NCBI GenBank assembly: GCA_020026175.1
Contig: JAHHQV010000052.1
Coordinates: forward strand, 1 to 18,608
DNA length: 18,608 nt
Reading direction: 5' to 3'
Source of the DNA: Phocaeicola sp.
Lineage (GTDB): Bacteria > Bacteroidota > Bacteroidia > Bacteroidales > Bacteroidaceae
Shown: positions 12,905 through 18,608 of the stretch, piece by piece
Numbering within the stretch: position 1 is the first letter of the stretch
Layout: the number at the start of each line of letters is the position of its first letter
The notes under the pieces: generated by a model
Databases searched by the model: none
Told to the model about the DNA's origin: nothing
Seen by the model: the letters and a program-made list of their open reading frames with translations, nothing else
Program-made: the position numbers and the translations under genes

Positions 12905-13753
12905 TCAATCATGTTTTCCCGCATACTCATTATTTGTCGTAATATCACTTACTTCGGTCACGGCATCCATCCATCCGTTCATTATAAGTGCAGGCGAATG
13001 TGTTGTCAGTATTATCTGTACATTAGGGTTAAGGTCTCTGATGAGGCTGATGAGTTTTTGTTGCCATTCTATATGCAGAGACACTTCAGGTTCGTCCATG
13101 AATAAAGTGCAGTGTTCATTGTCCTGAACAAGTACTGTAAGTAGAATGACGAGCATTTGTTTTTCACCAGAAGAGAGCTGGTATGGAGTAAGAGTCTCTC
13201 CGTCTTGTCCAAACAATATTTCATTGCTCTTTCTGTTTATCACCTTCCCTGTTTCATGGAACAGGTCGTCTATCAGGTTCTGAAACTTTACTTTCTGTTT
13301 TGACACGTCTGTTGCTGTAGCTTGTTTTATAGGGTCTCCGCAAGTAAGCAATTCTATTATTCTGTTCCCTATATTTACTTGATAGTCAAGATATTTTCTT
13401 TGCAGTTGATATAGCTGCCAGTCTAGTTCGGTATGAATGTTCTGGTTTTCTATTTTCTTTATAATTTCCGAATCAATGAGAGGACGGTCAAAACTGCGTA
13501 TCACATCAAAAGGAATGAAATCGGCATCTTCGGGGCTGAATGTAAATGTTACCACATCCTTTATTCCATTCGAAAACTCAATTTCATTGTCAACATTCAG
13601 CCTCTTTACAGAACTGTTTAGTATAGAACTTTTCCCGATACCGTTTACACCGCTCAAGATATTTACGTCTTTTCTCAAGTCCCATGTTATGTCTTTGCGT
13701 CCCCAGAGTCCTTTGATGACTATTTTTTTTATAAAATCAGCTTGCTTTTTCAT
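12905..13753 (-). CDS. Small ABC-type (AAA_21/AAA_15, OLD-like) ATPase
   Basis: A 282-residue P-loop ATPase of the SMC/RecF/OLD branch. Walker A is GVNGIGKSS (35-43), after a strand typical of nucleic-acid-linked ABC ATPases. The ABC signature is LSSGEKQML (193-201). Walker B is CTLFMDEPEVSLHIEWQ (215-231, Asp220/Glu221), and the H-loop is ILTTHSPAL with His252. The insert between Walker A and the signature is only about 150 residues, with no long coiled coil, so it is neither SMC nor RecN; it also lacks a fused TOPRIM domain, unlike OLD or GajA. The TOPRIM-like function probably sits in the downstream DUF4435 protein instead. The PARIS ATPase AriA is longer (roughly 450-500 residues by my recollection), so this is a compact relative or a separate branch. 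The leader contains a nine-A run before the ATG. Confidence 0.82.
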   Translation of the reverse strand: MKKQADFIKKIVIKGLWGRKDITWDLRKDVNILSGVNGIGKSSILNSSVKRLNVDNEIEFSNGIKDVVTFTFSPEDADFIPFDVIRSFDRPLIDSEIIKKIENQNIHTELDWQLYQLQRKYLDYQVNIGNRIIELLTCGDPIKQATATDVSKQKVKFQNLIDDLFHETGKVINRKSNEILFGQDGETLTPYQLSSGEKQMLVILLTVLVQDNEHCTLFMDEPEVSLHIEWQQKLISLIRDLNPNVQIILTTHSPALIMNGWMDAVTEVSDITTNNEYAGKHD

Positions 13754-13781
13754 GTCATTGTTTTTTTTTGTTCGTTCCCAA

Positions 13782-13812
13782 CAAATTTATATAATCTATT
13801 GCTATTAATCAA
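13782..13812 (-). promoter_or_regulatory. Promoter of the ATPase-DUF4435 operon
   Basis: On the minus strand, TAAATTTG (13789 down to 13782) is a -7 match, and TTG (13812 down to 13810) stands 20 bp upstream as a -33 element. The start of transcription would lie near 13775, about 22 nt before the ATPase ATG. Confidence 0.6.
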
Positions 13813-13843
13813 TTATTGGATAATGATTTTTTCAAATATCTCG

Positions 13844-13852
13844 TAACTTTGC
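13844..13852 (+). promoter_or_regulatory. -7 element of the EamA transporter promoter
   Basis: TAACTTTGC is an exact -7 match 22 bp before the ATG at 13875. The -33 position is weak (AATG near 13822-13825). It is arranged back to back with the ATPase operon promoter, and the helicase gene downstream probably shares it. Confidence 0.62.
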
Positions 13853-13874
13853 ACTATATTTTAAAAGTAAAACG

Positions 13875-14789
13875 ATGAAGAATGGTAATTTAAAGGCACA
13901 TATTGCATTACTTTTGGCTGCAAGTATGTGGGGATTGATGTCGCCTATGGGTAAGGCGGCTATGGATGCAGGAATTTCAGGTTTGGCTCTGGCCAATATG
14001 CGTATGATAGGCGGAGCTGTTTGTTTTTGGATAACGTCATTGTTTGTCAGGAGTGGCGAAGACGTTCCTCCTCGCGACCTGATGCTTCTTTTCTTTGCTT
14101 CCATGTTGGGTATAGTTATGAATCAGGGATGTTTTACATTTGGCTTGTCTCTTACTTCTCCTGTAGATGCATCTATCGTTACCACCATAATGCCTGTCGT
14201 TACATTGGTATTGGCGGCTGTTTTTCTAAAGGAGCCTGTAACTCCTCTCAAGGTAGGAGGTATATTGCTGGGCTCTGTAGGAGCTTTGGTGTTGATTTTG
14301 AGCAATACCGGCGGCGATGCTGGCGATGGCAGTATATTGGGCGATTTGCTTTGTGTCATGTCACAGATTAGTTTTGCCTGTTATCTTACTATATTCAAAA
14401 GGCTTATCTCAAAATACAGTGTGATAACGCTTATGAAATGGATGTTCAGTTATGCTGCTGTATGTTTTATCCCTTTTTCTTATAAGGATTTTTCGGTGAT
14501 GGAATTTTCTTCTTTTCCAGTTGAAGTATGGATGCAGGTAGGCTATGTAGTTCTTTTCGGCACTTATTTTGCATATATTCTTATGATTACCGGACAAAAG
14601 ACATTACGCCCTACGGTGGTGAGTATGTATAACTATATGCAGCCGGTAGTAGGTTCTAGTGTAGCGGTGTTTATGGGACTTTCCACATTCGGATGGCTCA
14701 AAGGAGTGGCTGCGGCTCTGATTTTTGTAGGTGTATATCTCGTCACTCAGAGCAAGTCGCGTACAGACATGGAAAAAGAAAAGGTATAA
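13875..14789 (+). CDS. EamA-family (DMT superfamily) transporter
   Basis: A 304-residue inner-membrane protein with about ten hydrophobic spans in two repeated five-span halves (about 8-140 and 150-295), as in the EamA/RhaT drug-metabolite transporters. The first half opens with ALLLAASMWGLMSPMGK, the usual start of the family, and has an ANMRMIGGA segment where EamA proteins carry a conserved Arg. The second half ends with SMYNYMQPVVGSSVAVFMG and GVAAALIFVGVYLVT, typical of the final two spans. The C terminus is short and charged. Members export amino acids, metabolites or drugs, and the substrate cannot be told from sequence. The helicase gene starts 25 bp downstream with no terminator between, so they are probably co-transcribed. 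Confidence 0.9.
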   Translation: MKNGNLKAHIALLLAASMWGLMSPMGKAAMDAGISGLALANMRMIGGAVCFWITSLFVRSGEDVPPRDLMLLFFASMLGIVMNQGCFTFGLSLTSPVDASIVTTIMPVVTLVLAAVFLKEPVTPLKVGGILLGSVGALVLILSNTGGDAGDGSILGDLLCVMSQISFACYLTIFKRLISKYSVITLMKWMFSYAAVCFIPFSYKDFSVMEFSSFPVEVWMQVGYVVLFGTYFAYILMITGQKTLRPTVVSMYNYMQPVVGSSVAVFMGLSTFGWLKGVAAALIFVGVYLVTQSKSRTDMEKEKV

Positions 14790-14814
14790 ACTGGTAAACA
14801 TATAGCTTTACAGA

Positions 14815-16707
14815 ATGGATAATAATGATAAATCAAGAATAACGTCTCCTGTACTTTATCTTCAGCGTCAATACGAATTGCTGAAGATGGAGTATGAGTA
14901 CGAGAAAGAACAGTTTCGTCAGCAGACTGAGGTTATGGGCATAGGCAGGAAGATAAAGCGCGGAATGTGCTGGTCGCCTGTAAACCTTGGCAGAAGTTAT
15001 TATAATGCACTCAATCAGTTTGTGGTTGAGGTATATCGTACAGAGGATAAGGAAATAGAACATCAGTTTGAATATGGTCGTCCGGTATGTTTCTTTACAC
15101 AAGATGCCGGCGGAATGTTGAAGTATTTCAATTTTACGGCTACGGTAAACTATGTTGACGAAGACCGTATGGTAGTGATATTGCCAGGACCCGATGCAAT
15201 GCTTTCGTTGCAGAGTTGTGATATCCTTGGCGTACAGCTTTATTTTGACGAGACATCTTACAGGCTAATGTTCGAGGCTCTTAAAAGTGTAGTCTCGGCA
15301 AAGAATAATCGTCTGGCCGAACTGCGTGACATTTTTCATGGCACATCATGTACTTCTGAGTTTAGCTTTCAGCCCATCCGTTTCCCCTGGCTGAACAAGA
15401 CACAGGATGAAGCTGTAAACAAGGTGCTTCATGCAAAAGATGTAGCAATTGTTCATGGACCTCCGGGAACAGGAAAGACAACTACTCTGGTAGAGGCAAT
15501 ATACGAAACTCTGCATCGGGAAAACCAAGTAATGGTGTGTGCGCAGAGTAATATGGCTGTCGATTGGATAAGCGAAAAGCTTTTAGACCGTGGTGTAAGT
15601 GTGTTGCGCATCGGCAATCCATCGCGAGTAAACGACAAGATGCTTTCGTTTACTTACGAGCGCAGGTTCGAGTCGCATCCCGACTATACATTGTTGTGGA
15701 GTATCCGTAAGGCCATAAGAGATTTGTATTCACAAAATCGCAAAGGGGCCGACCGCGAAAGCATCCGCTTGAAGATAAATTCTCTTAAAGACCGAGCTAC
15801 CGAACTTGAAATACGCATCAACGAGTCTCTGTTTTCCGAAGCCAGAGTCATTGCTTGTACACTTACAGGAAGTGCTAGCCGTGTACTTATGGAACGTAAA
15901 TTCGGAACTCTGTTTATAGATGAGGCTGCACAGGCTCTTGAGGCGGCATGTTGGATTGCCATACGAAAGGCAGACAGGGTAATCCTTGCAGGCGACCATT
16001 GTCAGTTGCCTCCCACTGTTAAAAGTATTGTTGCACTTCGTGGGGGGCTTGGCAATACACTTATGCAGGAGATTGTGAGAAACAAGCCTCATACGGTGTC
16101 TTTGCTCAATACGCAATATAGGATGAACGAAGAGATTATGAACTTCTCTTCTCGGTGGTTTTACGGTGGTATGTTGAAATCTGCTCCCGAAGTAAAGTAT
16201 CGCAGTATACTTGATTACGACAGACCTATAGTGTGGATAGACACAGAAGGAATGGAATGTAACGAAGAGTTTGTGGGTGAAAACTATGGGCGCATAAACA
16301 AGCAGGAAGCCGAATTGTCAATATCGAAACTTAAGGAATATATAGACAAGATAGGACGTGAAAGATTTCTCGACGAACGCATCGATATAGGTGTAATATC
16401 TCCATATAAGGCACAGGTGCAGTATCTGCGTCAGCTGATAAGAAATGATTCATATTTCAAACCTTACCGCCAGTTCATTACGGTGAATACAGTTGATGGA
16501 TTTCAAGGGCAAGAGAGAGATGTTATTGTCATCAGCCTTGTAAGGGCCAACGAGGACGGGCAGATAGGATTCCTTAATGATTTGAGAAGGATGAATGTAG
16601 CCATAACACGTGCCAGGATGAAACTTATTATAATGGGAGATGTCCCAACTCTGACAAAACACTCATTCTATAAAAAACTTTATAGTTATATAGAGAGTCT
16701 TGATTGA
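14815..16707 (+). CDS. SF1 helicase/ATPase, Upf1/IGHMBP2-like
   Basis: A 630-residue superfamily 1B-type DNA/RNA helicase. An N-terminal charged, probably coiled-coil helix (about 12-40) leads into a ~170-residue beta-rich region like the one preceding the motor in IGHMBP2/Upf1 relatives. Motor motifs are complete: Walker A GPPGTGKT at 215-222, motif Ia CAQSNMAVD, Walker B LFIDEAAQ with Asp369/Glu370, motif III AGDHCQLPPT, motif IV-like LNTQYRMNEEIM, motif V VNTVDGFQGQERDVI (about 556-570) and motif VI NVAITRARMKL. There is no fused nuclease domain, unlike DNA2 or Z1-type proteins. Proteins of this kind occur across Bacteroidetes, as far as I recall, with no settled role. The 25-bp gap to the EamA gene suggests one transcript. 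It lies near, but divergent from, the ATPase-DUF4435 pair. Confidence 0.88.
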   Translation: MDNNDKSRITSPVLYLQRQYELLKMEYEYEKEQFRQQTEVMGIGRKIKRGMCWSPVNLGRSYYNALNQFVVEVYRTEDKEIEHQFEYGRPVCFFTQDAGGMLKYFNFTATVNYVDEDRMVVILPGPDAMLSLQSCDILGVQLYFDETSYRLMFEALKSVVSAKNNRLAELRDIFHGTSCTSEFSFQPIRFPWLNKTQDEAVNKVLHAKDVAIVHGPPGTGKTTTLVEAIYETLHRENQVMVCAQSNMAVDWISEKLLDRGVSVLRIGNPSRVNDKMLSFTYERRFESHPDYTLLWSIRKAIRDLYSQNRKGADRESIRLKINSLKDRATELEIRINESLFSEARVIACTLTGSASRVLMERKFGTLFIDEAAQALEAACWIAIRKADRVILAGDHCQLPPTVKSIVALRGGLGNTLMQEIVRNKPHTVSLLNTQYRMNEEIMNFSSRWFYGGMLKSAPEVKYRSILDYDRPIVWIDTEGMECNEEFVGENYGRINKQEAELSISKLKEYIDKIGRERFLDERIDIGVISPYKAQVQYLRQLIRNDSYFKPYRQFITVNTVDGFQGQERDVIVISLVRANEDGQIGFLNDLRRMNVAITRARMKLIIMGDVPTLTKHSFYKKLYSYIESLD

Positions 16708-16708
16708 G

Positions 16709-16740
16709 TTGGTTAATTGCTGTGTTATCAATATCTTTGC
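16709..16740 (+). promoter_or_regulatory. Promoter of the AspT/YidE-like transporter gene
   Basis: TTGG (16709-16712) and TATCTTTGC (16732-16740) are separated by 19 bp, a very good fit to the Bacteroidetes -33/-7 pattern. The -33 begins two bases after the helicase stop codon. The predicted leader is about 22 nt. Confidence 0.75.
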
Positions 16741-16769
16741 ACTTTATTAATTTCATTTTTTAAAATTTT

Positions 16770-18368
16770 ATGTTTAACGACTTATTACAATCGTCTTACT
16801 TCTCTGTTTTCTTGATTGTAGCATTGGGCTTTATGCTGGGACGTGTCAAGATTAAGGGATTATCTCTGGATGTATCAGCCGTGATTTTCATTGCCTTAGC
16901 TTTTGGGCATTGGGGTGTGTCAATTCCAAAGGAACTTGGAAACTTTGGTCTTGTGTTGTTCATTTTTACTATTGGTATCCAGGCGGGTCCGGGATTTTTC
17001 GATTCCTTCCGTACCAAAGGTAAAACTCTTATTCTTATTACAATCTTAATTATTGCTTCTGCGTGTCTTACTGCTATCGGATTGAAATATGCTTTTGGCA
17101 TAGATACACCTAGTGTAGTAGGTCTTGTTGCAGGTTCGCTCACCAGTACACCGGGACTGGCGGTCGCCATTGACAGTACTCAGTCGCCTCTGGCTTCTAT
17201 AGCCTACGGTATTGCATATCCGTTTGGGGTTATCGGTGTGATTCTTTTTGTAAAGTTGCTTCCTAAAATCCTTCGTGTAGACCTTGAAGAAGAGGCAAGA
17301 AGACTTGAAAAAGAACGACGTGGGCAGTTCCCCGAATTGAGTACCTGTATCTTTAAGGTTACAAACGATGCTGTATGTGGAAGAACTCTTGCTCAACTCA
17401 ATATACGAGCCATTACAGGGGCAGTGGTGTCAAGATTGAAAGTAGGAGGAGAGATTGTTATTCCTACTGCAAATATCATTGTCAATAAAGGCGATGTGAT
17501 TCAGGCTGTAGGTAGCGAAGAGGCTCTTAATAATATAGCTTTGATGTTGGGCGAACGTGAGGAAGGTGAATTGCCTTTAATCAACAAGCAGGTGTTCGAG
17601 TCGATTCTTCTCACAAAGAAGGATATGATAAACCAGCAGTTGGGTGACTTGAACCTTCAGCATAACTTCGGATGTACGGTTACACGCATACGCCGAAGTG
17701 GAATAGACCTGTCGCCTTCGCCGGAACTTGCATTGAAGTTTGGCGACAAGCTTATGGTGGTGGGCGAAAAGGATGGTGTTCAGGCAGTGGGCAGACTTCT
17801 TGGAAATGATGCAAAACGCTTGTCGGATACCGATTTCTTCCCTATTGCATTGGGTATAGTGCTTGGAGTGTTGTTTGGAAAATTGAATATATCGTTCGGT
17901 GACGGAATGTCCTTCTCGCCAGGATTGACAGGTGGTGTGCTTATGATGGCATTGTTCTTGAGTGCCATAGGCAAGACAGGACCTTTGTTGTGGTCTATGT
18001 CAGGCTCTGCCAATCAGCTTCTCCGTCAGTTGGGATTGTTGCTTTTCCTTGCCGAAGTAGGAACATCGGCAGGAAAGAATCTTGTCTCTACATTCCAGGA
18101 AAGCGGATTTCTGCTATTTGGCGTTGGTGCTCTGATTACCATTGTGCCTATGTTTATTGCAGCAATAGTAGGAAGAATGGTGTTTAAGATAAGTATGCTC
18201 GATTTGCTTGGTACAATAACTGGTGGTATGACAAGTACTCCAGGACTTGCTGCTGCCGATTCTATGACCGACAGTAATATCCCAGGTGTAGCTTATGCTA
18301 CAGTGTATCCTATAGCAATGGTATTTCTTATCTTGTTTATTCAGTTTATAGCACTTGCCGTAGTATAA
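16770..18368 (+). CDS. AspT/YidE-family transporter with two RCK_C domains
   Basis: A 532-residue inner-membrane protein of the aspartate:alanine exchanger (AAE) family. Two hydrophobic halves (about 1-165 and 355-532) each contain the repeat hallmark TSTPGLA: AGSLTSTPGLAVA near 124-136 and TGGMTSTPGLAAA near 483-495. The first half also has IGIQAGPGFF. Between them is a cytosolic region with two RCK_C/TrkA_C domains, about 195-275 (VCGRTLAQLNIRAITGAVV...KGDVIQAVG) and 285-350 (LGDLNLQHNFGCTVTRIRR...FGDKLMVVG), which in other transporters bind regulatory ligands. The length is normal for YidE/YbjL-like proteins. Some AAE members swap aspartate for alanine or export succinate, but most are uncharacterised, so the substrate is open. 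It is monocistronic, with its own promoter and a strong terminator. Confidence 0.9.
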   Translation: MFNDLLQSSYFSVFLIVALGFMLGRVKIKGLSLDVSAVIFIALAFGHWGVSIPKELGNFGLVLFIFTIGIQAGPGFFDSFRTKGKTLILITILIIASACLTAIGLKYAFGIDTPSVVGLVAGSLTSTPGLAVAIDSTQSPLASIAYGIAYPFGVIGVILFVKLLPKILRVDLEEEARRLEKERRGQFPELSTCIFKVTNDAVCGRTLAQLNIRAITGAVVSRLKVGGEIVIPTANIIVNKGDVIQAVGSEEALNNIALMLGEREEGELPLINKQVFESILLTKKDMINQQLGDLNLQHNFGCTVTRIRRSGIDLSPSPELALKFGDKLMVVGEKDGVQAVGRLLGNDAKRLSDTDFFPIALGIVLGVLFGKLNISFGDGMSFSPGLTGGVLMMALFLSAIGKTGPLLWSMSGSANQLLRQLGLLLFLAEVGTSAGKNLVSTFQESGFLLFGVGALITIVPMFIAAIVGRMVFKISMLDLLGTITGGMTSTPGLAAADSMTDSNIPGVAYATVYPIAMVFLILFIQFIALAVV

Positions 18369-18391
18369 TAGAATTTTTATATAATGATTTC

Positions 18392-18439
18392 ATATCCCAT
18401 CCTAGGTACAATATGTAGCTTGGATGGGATATTTTTTTT
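18392..18439 (+). terminator. Terminator of the AspT/YidE-like gene
   Basis: Perfect 11-bp arms ATATCCCATCC (18392-18402) and GGATGGGATAT (18422-18432) with a 19-nt loop, followed by a T run to 18439. It starts 23 bp after the stop codon. Confidence 0.92.
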
Positions 18440-18608
18440 GTTGTAATACAGATTTTATGTATAATCTTGACCCTCGTAGGGTATTTCATATTACTTTCAA
18501 TATGATAAATATCTGTCATATTTACGCCCTGTATAGTCTTTTTATATCCTGAATTCAAGCGCCTAGGCGTTATTGTCAAAGCGACTGGTCGTTTTGCTTC
18601 AAACGCTT
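18440..18608. other. Gene-free right edge with several small dyads
   Basis: No supported gene. Small inverted repeats are visible: ACCCT-cgt-AGGGT (18470-18482), TCATATT/AATATGA (18486-18505), the 10-bp palindrome CGCCTAGGCG (18560-18569) and CGAC-tg-GTCG (18582-18591). The last ~50 bases are richer in G+C than the rest and are cut by the window end. Confidence 0.5.

Noticed and set aside
13437..13808. 123-codon + strand frame opposite the ATPase gene
   Set aside because: The minus strand carries Walker A, signature, Walker B and H-loop motifs in order; the + frame is a shadow with no family signature.
11863..16707. A multi-gene defence island
   Set aside because: Only the ATPase-DUF4435 pair resembles a defence module. 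There are no restriction-modification, toxin-antitoxin, transposase or phage genes, and both flanks are ordinary genes.
18346..18579. 77-codon minus-strand frame at the right edge
   Set aside because: It runs through the transporter terminator hairpin and overlaps the transporter's 3' end; no recognisable protein features.
1..18608. CRISPR arrays, insertion sequences, rRNA genes and known riboswitches
   Set aside because: No regularly spaced repeats, transposase motifs with terminal repeats, rRNA sequence or riboswitch core was recognised on either strand.

Overview
The window looks like chromosomal DNA from a member of the Bacteroidales (Bacteroides, Phocaeicola or Prevotella type). Three things point there. 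Promoters match the Bacteroidetes pattern TAnnTTTG at -7 with a TTG/TTTG-like -33 element about 19-21 bp upstream. Leaders are A/T-rich with no strong Shine-Dalgarno sites. The gene set is familiar: NAD kinase divergent from pdxJ, then ExbB/ExbD/TonB, ispD and recG, plus a PepSY-like lipoprotein with an acidic stretch after its lipid-anchored cysteine. I see no insertion sequence, CRISPR array, integrase or rRNA gene.

Layout, left to right. Positions 1-367 hold no supported gene. A CAU-anticodon tRNA (428-501) has its own promoter and a strong terminator. An AraC-family regulator (767-1654) precedes an iron-containing alcohol dehydrogenase (1754-2905). Between them lie two identical 14-bp direct repeats set 21 bp apart just upstream of the dehydrogenase promoter, which suggests a regulator-target pair. 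The dehydrogenase and nadK (complement 3080-3985) converge on a shared hairpin terminator.

nadK and pdxJ are divergent from interlocked promoters. From pdxJ a tightly packed same-strand run follows: pdxJ, exbB, exbD, tonB, a DJ-1/PfpI protein, ispD and, after a 104-bp gap with a dyad, recG (4074-10333). It mixes cofactor synthesis (PLP), isoprenoid synthesis (MEP pathway), energy transduction to outer-membrane receptors and DNA repair. A 431-residue lipoprotein made of three PepSY-like units (10441-11736) ends in a strong terminator.

On the minus strand, a small ABC-type ATPase (12905-13753) and a DUF4435/TOPRIM-like protein (11863-12858) form a two-gene operon. This layout recalls the PARIS defence system (AriA/AriB) and other OLD-like ATPase plus TOPRIM pairs. 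It is the best candidate here for an under-described system, although the flanks look like stable chromosome. Divergent from it are an EamA-family exporter and an SF1 Upf1/IGHMBP2-like helicase (13875-16707). A separately promoted AspT/YidE-type transporter with two RCK_C domains (16770-18368) ends at a strong terminator. The last ~170 bases hold only small dyads.

Start codons were revised where the longest open frame began at TTG or ran upstream of the promoter: the regulator at 767, exbB at 4790, exbD at 5516, the DJ-1 protein at 6907 and ispD at 7458. tonB (GTG) and recG (TTG) appear to use genuine non-ATG starts.
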